Of a DNA stretch of 64,000 nucleotides, positions 44,200-58,504 are shown piece after piece (within the stretch, counting starts at the first letter, position 1; each line of letters opens with the position of its first letter). Below the pieces are notes generated by a model. The model ran no database searches and was not told the origin of the DNA. It was given only the letters and a program-made list of their open reading frames with translations. Position numbers and translations under genes: made by a program. Where the stretch lies: NCBI GenBank assembly GCA_965153355.1, contig OZ231126.1, positions 8,618,001 through 8,682,000 of the forward strand, read 5' to 3'. Source of the DNA: Flaccisagitta enflata. Its lineage: Eukaryota > Chaetognatha > Sagittoidea > Aphragmophora.

Positions 44200-44930
44200 A
44201 GTGATTAAGTCAGGAAAGGAGATTGAATTGAATGAAAAAGAAAATGGCGCCTAAAAATGCGTTGGCCGAGATTTATCCTTAAAGACTAAAGCGTTTTGTG
44301 CAGTCACAATGAACCACCTGATCCCAAACCAAATCACTTCCAATGCTTGGGCACCTTGCACAGTGCGCCGGGCAGGATACATCTTGCACAGTGCGCCGGG
44401 CAGGATGCCAAAATGATTCTTTTATGTCTTACGCCCACCAACTATCGTATCAATGTTGGACAAAATTACTACCCAACATTTTTAAAATCTGCAACATCTA
44501 AAATAAGGAGAAGAGCCTTTGGAGCTCTAACAGGTGTTTGATCCGGACCCATCATAACTATCCTTCAATTTTCTGAAAACATATTCCCTCTTCAGAAATC
44601 ATCACAAGACTGGTCAAAAGCTATGTAACCTATGTAAAAAGTCGCCAATTATGCGTGAACTAGCCACCATTACGGTTACTCATGGATCCAGGATAGCGGG
44701 GTTTAACAGTACCTGTCTTTTTAAGTCGGTATGCTCAATTGGAGGTAGTCTACTGAAGCCACTATCACCTTTGAGTGTTTGCACTCTTAATTTGCACTCT
44801 TAAATATTCATCTTAAAAGATCATGATTAATGTTATGATCATCTTACTGTGCAATTTGATACTGCTTAATCTCCTCTTTTTTTTATTCTCTCGTTTCTTT
44901 GTCTTTGTTTCTTTATTTTTGTGTGTCTGC
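44194..44930. other. Unassigned, with a 31-bp tandem duplication
   Basis: CTTGCACAGTGCGCCGGGCA GGAT appears twice, at about 44352 and 44383. No gene seen in the remainder. Confidence 0.45.
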
Positions 44931-44932
44931 TT

Positions 44933-45813
<881 letters not shown>

Positions 45814-46039
45814 CAAGGCCGGATACACGGCTACCCCAGTCACGTCCGGGTGGGCAGGGGCTGTAATTGAGGTCACCAGATCATCTGGGCAGGAGCAGTG
45901 AAGCCAAAAATCCCAAAAACCCAAAAAAAGTAAAGTGTGACGGACGGACCGACGGACTGACGGACGGACCGACGGACCGACGGACCGACTGACGGACCGT
46001 CAAAGCGAGGTGTAGAGTCCCGTAGCACGCGACTAAAAA
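45814..46039 (-). mobile_element. Family A hairpin element, complete
   Basis: CAAGGCCGGATACACGGCTA, CCCAGTCACGTCCGGGTGGG, GGTCACCAGATCATCTGGGC AGGAGCAGTG, AAAAAAAGTAAAGTGTGACG, GGACCGACGGACTGACGG, and hairpin AGTCCCGTAGCACGCGACT + AAAAA. Confidence 0.9.
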
Positions 46040-46615
46040 CAAAAGTAACAGCAAATGCAAACGTGGAATGAAAGTAGTTAAAACTGCCTAAGCATTGCCT
46101 CAAAGTGAATTGGTGGTAAATAGGGGGTAATAGGGGGGTGAAGTGTATTCATATTTCGTGTTGGTGGGATCTGCTGCAATGTGTGGGTGAATTGGTGGTG
46201 AATAGGGGGTGATAGGAGAGTAACGCGTATTTGTTTTTCATGGTGGTGGGATCTGGAGCAGTGTGGCCTCTTTATTCAAGATTGAGAATTGCATAGTAGG
46301 CTCACCCGCGTGTGTGTGCATCAGTCAGCAAATATATGTCCTTGGTGCATGTTTTGTTTCGTTCCAATTATTCTCTTTACACACTTTGTTGGTCTTGTTT
46401 ACGGTGGTTATTAAGCGGGATTTTGTCACGTCCTTTGGCCTTGATTATTTTCGTAGATTCGGGTTACCCTCTTATTCACTGAGAATGCTGCTGTTGCAGC
46501 GCTATTGCTGCTGTTGAAATGTTGCCGCTGTTGCTTCTCTCTACAACAACTAATTACATCATCAAATATTTGCTCACTCAGGATGCCGAGAAACATAAAT
46601 CACGTTTAGACATGC
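46040..46615. other. Unassigned, with an 83-bp duplication
   Basis: GTGAATTGGTGGT(A/G)AATAGGGGGT ... GTGGGATCTG(C/G) is present twice, from about 46105 and 46188. No gene seen. Confidence 0.45.
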
Positions 46616-46870
46616 TTGAGGCGGAGATGAATCAAGCACGAGACACGAAACACACTTAATACGTGAGACACACAAGACACACGAAACATGCTAGACGTAG
46701 ACACACTATAGACACTTCAGACGCACGAGAACCCTAGACACACGAGACACGCTAGACACATGAGATAATTACAACTGACATGACACACATGATTGAAAGA
46801 TGAGACATAAACAAGACCGACGTGAACCACACTAAAAGTAAAACGCCAAAAAGAGATATTGTAAAAACTC
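46616..46870 (+). repeat. ACACGAGACAC minisatellite
   Basis: ACACACGAGACACGCTAGAC-type words, irregular, to about 46800. Confidence 0.75.
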
Positions 46871-47102
46871 GCTGTTGCTGACACTGTAAATATTTATAAG
46901 GCTTGCATAAGACACTGATGATCGGCTTGATCGCTGTCATTGGCGCTTTGATAGTCCAACAGCACCTGCCAATTACTGTCGCTGTTGCTGACACTAAATA
47001 TTCATGTCTTGCATAAGACACTAATGATCGGCTTGATCGCTGTCATTGGTGCTTTGATAGTCAAACAGCACCTGTCAAATACTGTCGCTGTTGCTGACAC
47101 TG
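46871..47102 (+). repeat. 106-110 bp tandem repeat
   Basis: Two units bounded by GCTGTTGCTGACAC at 46871, 46981 and 47087; each contains TTGCATAAGACACT(G/A)ATGATC and TGTCATTGG(C/T)GCTTTGATAG. Confidence 0.9.
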
Positions 47103-47203
47103 TAACAGTCCAACGAACACAGGTTAATTGCCCATCGCAATGTCAATGACCTGTAAATTGGGAAAAATAGAGAAAACCGTTTGCCTCTTACTAGTTCTTG
47201 ACA

Positions 47204-47303
<100 letters not shown>

Positions 47304-47410
47304 AAACGTATAAAGTCGCACTCAGCGAGTCTGAGACTTAGACTTAGGTTGAGATAAGAAGCTGAGAAAGAGAAAGCAAGAGAGTTTGAATTTCTAATTT
47401 CCTCAGAGCT

Positions 47411-47930
<520 letters not shown>

Positions 47931-48024
<94 letters not shown>
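47931..48024 (+). repeat. (CA)n microsatellite
   Basis: About 46 CA units followed by an A-run. Confidence 0.98.
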
Positions 48025-48028
<4 letters not shown>

Positions 48029-48145
48029 AAAAAAAAACACGCTGTTTCTTCCCCCCTTTCTGATATGAATGTCTCATTCTTTGCATGTCTCCTTCTGTCT
48101 CTCTGTCTGTTTTCCTGTCTTCATGTCTTCTGTCTGTCTCCTGTG

Positions 48146-48147
<2 letters not shown>

Positions 48148-48235
<88 letters not shown>
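48148..48235 (+). repeat. (CT)n microsatellite
   Basis: About 43 CT units. Confidence 0.98.
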
Positions 48236-48239
<4 letters not shown>

Positions 48240-48297
48240 CTACCTACTCTTCTCTCGTCCCTCCCATTTTTTGGTTGGCTTTTGGCTTCTTTTTCTG

Positions 48298-48380
48298 AGA
48301 CACTTGCAACGCGACTCTACATAACATTTTGTTCGTCAGTTTATCTTTGGATCGGTCTACTTATCCGTCTTATCCTTCCA
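48298..48380 (+). mobile_element. Family A hairpin-end fragment
   Basis: CACTTGCAACGCGACTCTAC ATAACATTTTGTTCGTC; decayed hairpin and lead region only. Confidence 0.5.
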
Positions 48381-48590
48381 TACTTCACGAATGTTTGTTC
48401 TTCACTTTTTCTTTAAAATTATTATGGTTATAAGAACTAATTTGATCGGTTATTTAAGTTGAATTCACACATGATAGTTAAGTCAATTAACTTAAGTGTA
48501 TTGTAAAATGGATCCATATATTTACAGATATGTAACAAAGTGTAAAAGTGCTATTATTGAGTATACATTAAGTTATCCTCTTACTTTTTA

Positions 48591-48905
48591 GGCACGGGGG
48601 ACGGCCCCAAAGGGTTGATGTCCTGTAGAACACAAGGGCTAAATTCGATACATCCACCTCCTCTATGCTTAGTGCACTAAAATGGCCTTGTGATACAGAA
48701 CAACAGGTTATCAGCCCCCTCAGGCCTGGAACAAGACCTCCAGGGTCATAAATCAGCTTTCTCAGCCTTGAAATAAGCTCCTCAAGGCTTGAAATCAACC
48801 CTTTCTGGCCTAAATGCGGGTCAAGTGTTTTACGGAAAATTAACCCTCTTTGACTGTTGCCTTGGCAACTAGTACCGCTGACCATATGCAATGCATGTAT
48901 GCCGC
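48591..48905. mobile_element. Family B element, left arm and core
   Basis: GGCACGGGGGACGGCCCCAA AGGGTTGATGTCCTGTAGAA CACAAGGG, core words CCCTCAGGCCTGGAACAAG and CCTCAAGGCTTGAAATC, then GCCTTGGCAACTAGTACCGC TGACCATATGC. The inverse of the arm is not recognisable at the right. Confidence 0.6.
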
Positions 48906-49022
48906 TTTATGAAGCAGGGCAACGAGTACCATCGACCATTGGCGATGCTTGTATGATTAGTTTGCCCCATCAATTGAGCAGGGCAACGAGTACCGTCGAC
49001 CATTTGCGATGCTTGTATCGCT
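48906..49022 (-). repeat. Duplicated GAGCAGGGCAACGAGTACC segment
   Basis: GCAGGGCAACGAGTACC(A/G)TCGACCATT(G/T)GCGATGCTTGTAT appears twice, at about 48914 and 48980; it is the outer GGTACC segment of family B multiplied in tandem. Confidence 0.7.
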
Positions 49023-49422
49023 AATTGTCCTTCTGTTTTCATCGTTTCAAACTTCTGACGCACGCGCTTTGTCCTTATAAACTTGTTCTCTTTTCACATT
49101 CTCGCTGTCAGCAATGGACCCAAAGAGAACAAGGTCGGACCTCTAACGGCTTTGCCTGTCAAGGTTGGTGTCAATTTGAATGACTTGTCTTGATGAGTTC
49201 AAGGTAAAAAAAAGTGCACTACTACCGTTTGTGGATACAACGAAACTGTGGTATAGAAATGTCGTACCTGTAGCCCTGTAACACATCTGTAATATTGAAT
49301 CTGTAAGTATAATATTTATAACACTTGTATGAGCTAATTTTGTCGTTAACGACCTGACAAAATATACATGGAAATTAAAAGCCCGAATTCCTAGGCTAAT
49401 TGCTGACCACTAAATAGGAGGA
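49023..49422. other. Unassigned
   Basis: No gene seen. Confidence 0.35.
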
Positions 49423-49635
49423 TTTTTAGTCGCAAACTACGCGGCTCTACACCCTGCTCTGTCCGTCTATTGGTTGATCTCGGTCGGTTGGTTGGTTGGT
49501 CCCCTTTTTACTTTTTATGGTGTTTTTGAGCGTTTTTTAGCTCACTGCTCCTGCCCAAAATACCCCAGTTACCTTCTCTATCACTGCTCTTGCCCATCCG
49601 CACGCGAATAGGGTAGCCGTGTATCCGACCTTGTT
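49423..49635 (+). mobile_element. Family A hairpin element
   Basis: TTTTTAGTCGCAAACTACGC GGCTCTACACCCTGCTCTG, GGTCGGTTGGTTGGTTGG, CTGCTCCTGCCCAAAA, CCGCACGCGAATAGGGTAG, GTGTATCCGACCTTGTT. Confidence 0.85.
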
Positions 49636-50095
49636 AATAAGGCAAAGGAATTTTATTGGGTAAAATTTTTTGAAATACGCTAGATGTGTAACATAATTAG
49701 TGGGCAAAAAGATTGTTTATGACTCTCTATGAAAGTAGAAACAACATTGCCTTTACAAAAGGAGGCCAGAAAAGGACGAAAGCCTTGCAAGCTTTCAATG
49801 GTGCTTAGTCCGGATTGCTGACAACTATCTTTTACTATTGACGAACAAAATGCTTACCTGGCAAAACTATCAGCTTGACTGCAATCACTGCATACCTATG
49901 GATCAATACCAATTATGATAGTTAGATAGGTACTTGTCTGGCCAGTTGAGGCGTCGGCTGCTGTTCCTTATGAGAGGGAAATTGTCTCAGAGCTTCAAAA
50001 AATCATATACATCGTAACATTGTTATAGATATTTCAGTTTCGTTATTTCGTCATTGCAGCTTTTTAACTCAACTATACTGTAGTATAGGATGGAT
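49636..50095. other. Unassigned
   Basis: No gene or repeat recognised. Confidence 0.35.
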
Positions 50096-50237
50096 GACAA
50101 TTAACGACTCTTGCCATGTCGCCATTTTCTCTGCTTGACGTTACCATGGCTCAGCGTGATATCACCATGACCTCTGCGTGACATCACCGTTGCTTTGCAT
50201 GACATCACCATTGCGCTGCATGACGTTATTTGCGAGG
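50096..50237 (+). repeat. About 25-bp TGACATCACCATTGC minisatellite
   Basis: Four to five degenerate units: GCTTGACGTTACCATGGCTC, GCGTGATATCACCATGACC, GCGTGACATCACCGTTGC, GCATGACATCACCATTGC. Confidence 0.75.
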
Positions 50238-50281
50238 CACGAGGAAATGTTTCTCAATTTCTTGTTTTCTTTGTTACTGCC

Positions 50282-50484
50282 TTTTTAGTCGCCTGCTACG
50301 CGACTCTATGACCCGCCATGTCGGTCGTTCTGTCGGTCTGTTGGTCGGTCGGTCGCCGTTTGCTTTTCCTGCTTTTTGGGTGTCTTTTCGTTATTGCTCC
50401 TGCCCAAAGGCTTAAGTAAGCCTTTTCTAGCAATGCCCCTGCCCACCCCCACACGACTTCGGTAGCCATGTATCCGGCCTTGTT
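50282..50484 (+). mobile_element. Family A hairpin element, complete
   Basis: TTTTTAGTCGCCTGCTACGC GACTCTATGACCCGCCATG, GGTCGGTCGCC, ATTGCTCCTGCCCAAAGG, CACACGACTTCGGTAGCC ATGTATCCGGCCTTGTT. Confidence 0.87.
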
Positions 50485-50519
50485 TCCCTTAACTCCACTT
50501 TGTTTCACTCATTTTTACT

Positions 50520-51436
<917 letters not shown>

Positions 51437-51574
51437 TTGAATGTCCAATAGGGGGTTCAAGCTTTGAATTCGTGACTTAAAAGACCAACCATATTTTCCT
51501 CATGATTGTCCTAAAATCTTTAGGTTAAACCAAAGCGGGTCTTATCAAAACAAAGAGGTTGGACTCATGAGAAA

Positions 51575-51932
51575 CAGGCCCAGATACACAACCACTTAAC
51601 CAATAATAACCAACACATACGGTTGGTCAGGGGCATCAATGCTTAGAAATCACTTACTTGGCTGATGCTACTTTATACAAAAAGAGAGTAATAGACAAGC
51701 CTACGGATTCAAGATACAAAACCTTATAAAAATGCCCAACAAGCAAAAACGATTTCTCATTTCATTTAGATGAAGGGCCAGATTTTTCTAGTTCAACCCG
51801 TTACGTTCTTGTCCAAAAAGTGAAAGGGATACAGACATTCTAGCCTTACAATTAATGGCCTAATGGGTCATCAGATTGTGGGACTGACGGACCATCAGGG
51901 GGAAGTAGACAGTCGAGTTGCGTGCACTACTT
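51575..51932 (-). mobile_element. Very decayed family A-like copy
   Basis: CAGGCCCAGATACACAACCA near the left, GGTTGGTCAGGGGC, and GACGGACCATCAGG ... GTCGAGTTGCGTGCAC at the right. The order is right; matches are weak. Confidence 0.35.
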
Positions 51933-52000
51933 TAATTCTATCAACCAAGCTGTTTCCCGATTTATTGCTGATGGGAAACCCAGCAAATATTTATGATTGC

Positions 52001-52690
52001 TCAGAGTCAGGAGGAAACTAACTTGGGCGTCAGAGACTCGACAAGGCGAGGATGGAGAAGAAGAAGAGGAAGAAGAGAATGAAGAGGAGGAAGAAGAAGA
52101 AGAAGAAAAAGAAGAAGAAGAAGAAGAAGAAGAAGAAGAAGAAGAAGAAGAAGAAGAAGAAGAAGAAGAGTCAGGAGGAAACTAACTTGGGCGTCAGAGA
52201 CTCAACAAGGCGAGGATGGAGAAGAAGAAGAGGAAGAAGAAAATGAAGAGGAGGAAGAAGAAGAAGAAGAAAAAGAAGAAGAAGAAGAAGAAGAAGAAGC
52301 AGAAGAAGAAGAAGAAGAAGAAGAAGAAGAAGAAGAAGAAGAAGAAGAAGAAGAAGAAGAAGAAGAAGAAGAAGAAGAGTCAGGAGGAAACTAACTTGGG
52401 CGTCAGAGACTCAACAAGGCGAGGATGGAGAAGAAGAAGAGGAAGAAGAAAAAGAAGAAGAAGAAGAAGAAGAAGAAGAAGAAGAAGAAGAAGAAGAAGA
52501 AGAAGAAGAAGAAGAAGAAGAAGAAGAAGAAGAAGAAGAAGAAGAAGAAGAAGAAGAAGAAGAAGAAGGGGAAGAAGAAGAAGAAGAAGAAGAAGAAGAG
52601 TCAGGAGGAAACTAACTTGGGCGTCAGAGACTCAACAAGGCGAGGATGGAGATGAAGAAGAGGAAGAAGAAAATGAAGAAGAGGAGGAAC
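52001..52690 (+). repeat. (GAA)n higher-order array
   Basis: Four copies of AGTCAGGAGGAAACTAACTT GGGCGTCAGAGACTC begin at about 52004, 52168, 52377 and 52598, separated by GAA tracts of different length. The whole unit (unique word plus GAA) duplicated, then GAA lengths drifted. Confidence 0.95.
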
Positions 52691-52694
52691 AGGC

Positions 52695-53412
52695 CGCTCA
52701 AGCGTCATTATGGTCAGCGGTTCCCGATGCCCCATTGATGTCATTTAGTATTATAGTGTTGGGGTAATGGGGCAGCGGCCCCGGAGGGGTCGATGACCTA
52801 TGATTCCACACAGGGCAATTTTGTTTTGGGAGGCATGATCTTGGCTCTGAGAGGTCTGATCTGGGGTCCATAAGGTCTGATCTGGGGTGTGAGAGGCCTG
52901 ATAAGAGGTCTGGGAGGCCTGAGTTAAGGCTTAAGAAGCCTGAAAAGAGGTCTGAGAGGCCTGATTTGGGGTCTGAGAGGCCTGATTTGGGATCTGAACA
53001 TGATTTAGGTTGAGAGGCTGATTTGGGTCTGGGAGGCCTGATTTTGGATCTGAGAGGCCTGATTTTGAATCAAGTGATGGGGGTCTGAGAGGCCTGATTT
53101 GAGAGTCTGAGAAGGCTTGATTTGGGGTCTAATAGGCCGGATTTGAGGTCTTAGAGGCCTGCTTTGAGGTCTGAGAGACCTGATTTGGGGTCTGAAGAGC
53201 CTGATTTGGGGTCTGGAAAGCCTGATTTGGGGTCTGAGAGGCCTGATTTGGGGTCTGAGGGGCCTGATTTGAGGTCTGAGAGGCCTGCTTTGAGGTCTGA
53301 GAGGCCTGATTTGGGGCTTGGGGGGGGGGGTGGACACTGACATTAGATCGGAAAAATTGCCCTGTGTGGAACCATAGGTCATCGATTCCTCCGGGGCCGC
53401 TGCCCAAAAAGG
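52695..53412. mobile_element. Family B foldback element, complete, GGTCATCGA type
   Basis: Outer TATGGTCAGCGGTTCCCGATGC; left arm GGGCAGCGGCCCCGGAGGGG TCGATGACCTATGATTCCAC ACAGGGCAATTTT. Right arm is the inverse: AAAAATTGCCCTGTGTGGAA CCATAGGTCATCGATTCCTC CGGGGCCGCTGCCC. The core is about 25 units of TGAGAGGCCTGATTTGGGGTC. Confidence 0.9.
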
Positions 53413-53424
53413 GGAAGAAGATGA

Positions 53425-54125
53425 ACAGGTCGCCCGAGGGCAATATGTGGTCAGCGATACCCGTTGCCCTGCTTTGAGTGATTGTAAATTGGAGTGAGGG
53501 GAAGCAGGGCAGCGGCCCCAAAGGGGACGAAGTCCTGTAGAACACAGGGGGACTTTCATTCGTCCTGCCTGAAGAAGTGGATATGAGATGCTATAGAGGG
53601 CTTACTGAAGGCCTTCAAGGGCCTAAGCTGAGGTCTAAGAAGGCCTCAGAATGCCAATCGGAAGCTTAAGAGGGCTGACTTGAGGCTTGAGAGAGCTGGA
53701 TTAGGGCTTGAAAGGTCGGAGGACTGATTTGAAGCCTGAGAGCAATAAATTGAGGCTCAGATAGCTGATTTGAGGCCTGGAGTCCTAATTTGAGGCCTGA
53801 GAGGCCAGGTTTGAGGCCTGAGAATTTGGATTTGAGGCCTGAGAAACCTAATTTGAGGCATGAGAGACCAGGTTTGAGGCCTGAAAGGTTGGATTTTTGG
53901 CCTGAGAGGTTAGATTTGAGGCCTGAGAGGCCAGATTTGAGGCCTGAGAAGCTGGATTTGAGGCCTGAGAGGCTGAATTTGAGGCCTGAGAGGCCAGATT
54001 TGATGTCTCAGAGGCCAGATTTGAGGCCTGAGGGGCCTGATGAGGGGGGGACGAACGAACAAACGGACGAACGAAAGTCCCCTGTGTTCTACAGGACTTC
54101 GTCCCCTTCGGGGCCGCTGCACTAA
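53425..54125. mobile_element. Family B foldback element, complete, GTCCTGTAG type
   Basis: Outer ATGTGGTCAGCGATACCCGT; left arm GGGCAGCGGCCCCAAAGGGG ACGAAGTCCTGTAGAACACA GGGGGACTTTC. Right arm inverse: GAAAGTCCCCTGTGTTCTAC AGGACTTCGTCCCCTTCGGG GCCGCTGC. The core is about 20 units of TTGAGGCCTGAGAGGCCAGAT. Confidence 0.92.
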
Positions 54126-54148
54126 AAGAAAAAGAAGAAGGAGAAGAA

Positions 54149-54183
<35 letters not shown>

Positions 54184-54309
54184 AGAAGAGGAAGGAGAAG
54201 GAAAAAAGAAGACGAAGAAGAAGAAGAAGAGGAAGAAGAAAATGAAGAAGAGGAGGATAAAGGGGAAGAAGAAGAAGAAGAAGAAGAAGAAGAAGAAGAA
54301 GAAGAAGAA

Positions 54310-54341
<32 letters not shown>

Positions 54342-54358
54342 AGAAGAAGGATGAAGAA
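54126..54358 (+). repeat. (GAA)n tract
   Basis: GAA with GAG and GGA variants; directly abuts the B element. Confidence 0.95.
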
Positions 54359-54544
54359 AAGGAAGGAAGGGAAGGAGGAGAAGAAGCGGGATAAAGGGAA
54401 GCGATAAGAGCTAGAAGATGAGGAGGAGCATGTCAACGACTTGACTTCTCCACACAGAGCATTCCGTGATGGTGCTAAAGTTTGTTTATGCGCGACAAGG
54501 TAGTGAAGGACACACACACACGAATACACTTAGGAAGAAACCAG

Positions 54545-56018
<1,474 letters not shown>

Positions 56019-56124
56019 ATTTGCTACGCAACCTGAGCCCCAGCTGAGTTCCCCTGTGGAGTTGAGTGACGGCTTACAACATCGTGGGAAATTGACATTG
56101 GAGTTTGCACCATGAATGTCAGAT

Positions 56125-56262
56125 GCAAAGACGTCAGAATACATGCCGTGACGTCATGTCAGACAGTAATGATGTCAGATTATACAGGCCGTGACGTCAT
56201 GTCAGACTGTAGTGATGTCAGACTATACAGGCCGTCGCCGTGACGTCAGACTGTAATGACGT
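56125..56262 (+). repeat. 45-50 bp tandem with TGACGTCA palindromes
   Basis: GGCCGTGACGTCATGTCAGACTG-like units; the 8-bp palindrome TGACGTCA occurs at 56149, 56192 and 56241. Each is a perfect CRE core. Confidence 0.85.
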
Positions 56263-57211
56263 TTGTATGTAAGCCGTGGTTGCTATGACATCAACCTTGA
56301 TGTTCAGAGGATATTGGCATCGACAGTAAACACAAATCGTTACTACATTCGGCTGTGTCAATATACAAAAGGTCTTTTGATCAGCTCATCATCATCAGAG
56401 AGTATGAGGATACAAATTACGAAACATTAACATCCTTTTGAATTTCATAAATCTTCTAATTTTTTATTTTAGTGCTAATGAAGATTGCTAAAAATATATA
56501 TACTCCATCCAGTTTTGTAGATAATGAAAATCATGTATCTTTTAGAAAATTAAATTGTTTCATTTACTATTTCTTCTATGATGTAAACAACAGATTTTTT
56601 CCAGTTTTTTGGAATAAGCAATAAGATACTTTCATTCATTATCCATAATAAAGGAAAAATAAATAAGGATTTAGATAAAAACTGAAGATAAATAAAAAAT
56701 GGAAAAAATGGAATCTTAAAATTACATCCAAGACTAACGAAAATCTCTAAACAACTGATATGACTCATCTTCCAATTTTTAACTGACCCTGATTTATGTT
56801 CTCTGTGGTAACTGTGTTTGGGCGATGTCTGTTGGCCTGTTGGGCCATTAAAAAAGAAGCCAATACAGAATAAATGTAGCACAACTCGTGACTACAATGA
56901 CTGCAATGGCTGCAATGAAGCGAGGGTGCAATCACCTCGGCAGAATAAGCCTGAACTGTCAAACTATGTCAGCAGAGGGAAAACTTGGAATGCGTTGACA
57001 TTAGGGACGTGGAAACGGTCGTTTTTCATGCCGCTTCTACGGCTCCCGGCCTTCCGCTTCGATATTGTTGTTCAAATGTTAGTAGCTATCCCACCCACCG
57101 AAATGGAAGCGGTTCATCGCTTCCACATCCTTAGTTGACAAGACTGCAATGACATCTTTGACGCAATGCTTGCATAATCCGCCAATATCCTTATTTTCAT
57201 TGATGCAATTA
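56263..57211. other. Unassigned
   Basis: A 106-residue frame at 56818-57138 (plus) has no recognisable domain or signal. No other feature seen. Confidence 0.35.
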
Positions 57212-57939
57212 CAGGGTGTTTCACATCAAATGATATATAAGAAAACGATGTTGTTCTGCTTCTAAAAATAAGACAACAATTCTGAAAATAGATTCATTGA
57301 GCTCTTAAGCTCCAATTTTTAGTTGCGGACACGCAACTCTATAAGAGGCTTTGTCCGTCCGTCTGTCTGTCCGTCGGTTGGTCGGTCGGTCCGTGAACAC
57401 GAGTCGAAAAATGTGAAAACGCGCATTTCCGCCCCTGCCCACCCGTCCGCAACTGGTATTGGCCGTGTATCCGGCCTTGTTTATGTAAAAATTTCATTGG
57501 TTTAAGTTAAGTAGTTTGGCCACAATATAGATATGAAGTAAAATGGATTTTTACAGTCAATGTGTTTTTCATCCAAGAAGTTTTTTTTTAAATCATTCTT
57601 ACATCTAAACAGTTCGAGCTACAGAGGCCAGATTGGACTCAAATGAAAGAAAATTAAGATATCTTCAATTTGAGACCAATCTGGCATTTGTAGCTCAAAC
57701 CGTTTGGACGTGAGAATGATTTGAAGAAAAACTTGCAGGATGAAAAAAACATTGAATGTAAATATTCATTTTATTTCAAATCTATATTGTGGCTAAACTC
57801 CTCAACTTAGACCAATGAAAGTTTTAAATGAAAAATTGGAGTTTAAGAGCTTTATGAATCTTTTTACAGAATTATTTTCTCGTTTTCAGAAGCAGAAAAA
57901 CATAGTTTTCTTATATATCATTTGATATGAAACACCTTG
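57212..57939. mobile_element. T element T9, CAGGGTGTTT type
   Basis: TA on both sides. CAGGGTGTTTCACATCAAAT GATATATAAGAAAAC at the left, GTTTTCTTATATATCATTTG ATATGAAACACCTTG at the right. An inverted pair of the shared module lies at 57603-57650 and 57666-57716, almost touching at the centre. Holds an A2 insertion in its left arm. Confidence 0.9.
57321..57482 (+). mobile_element. Family A, A2 subfamily, complete, nested in T9
   Basis: AGTTGCGGACACGCAACTCT ATAAGAGGCTTTGTCCGTCC, GGTCGGTCGG, AAAATGTGAAAACGCGC, GCCCCTGCCCACCCGTCCGC AACTGGTATTGG, GTGTATCCGGCCTTGTT. The GTCCGCAACT word pairs with the hairpin arm AGTTGCGGAC. Confidence 0.92.
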
Positions 57940-58292
57940 TAGTTATTCTGAATAAATGGCAACTTACGGCTCCCACATGACGATTTTGATTCAGAGTTTA
58001 TTTTCTGTTTCATTTTCTTTTTGTTTCTTTCTTTGTTCGTGAGTCTCATCATTTATTCTTTCATACATTTATATATTTATTCGGTCATTTTTAGATGTAA
58101 TTCCCGGTTCTTTTTACGCTGTAATCCAAAATGTTGATCGTTTTTTTCATCTGAAAAAAAAGAGAGAAAGAGCATCAGGAAATGATTTTTTCGTCTCTAA
58201 TCCGAAATAATTCATCAAAAGATTAATATTCTGATTTTGAATAATCAGCATTTTTCTACCGTGTGAGAAAGAAACAGAGAGAAAGAGAGAGA

Positions 58293-58327
<35 letters not shown>

Positions 58328-58504
58328 CAAAAGGCAGACAGACGTTTAGTCAGACTATACGAAGAACAGTTTGGACGATACAGGGAAGAGAGAGCCAGAG
58401 CCAGAGGCGGAAGTACAAGAACGCATACAGACATTAAGAAAAAAGAGTTAAAGACCATTTCAAAAGTTTGCGAAAATAAAAGAGGCCGTTTTATATAACG
58501 ACAT
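57940..58504. other. Unassigned, with a short (GA)n
   Basis: GA tract at 58278-58327. No gene seen. Confidence 0.4.

Noticed and set aside
56818-57138. 106-residue plus-strand frame
   Set aside because: No domain, signal or repeat pattern; length not exceptional for random frames.
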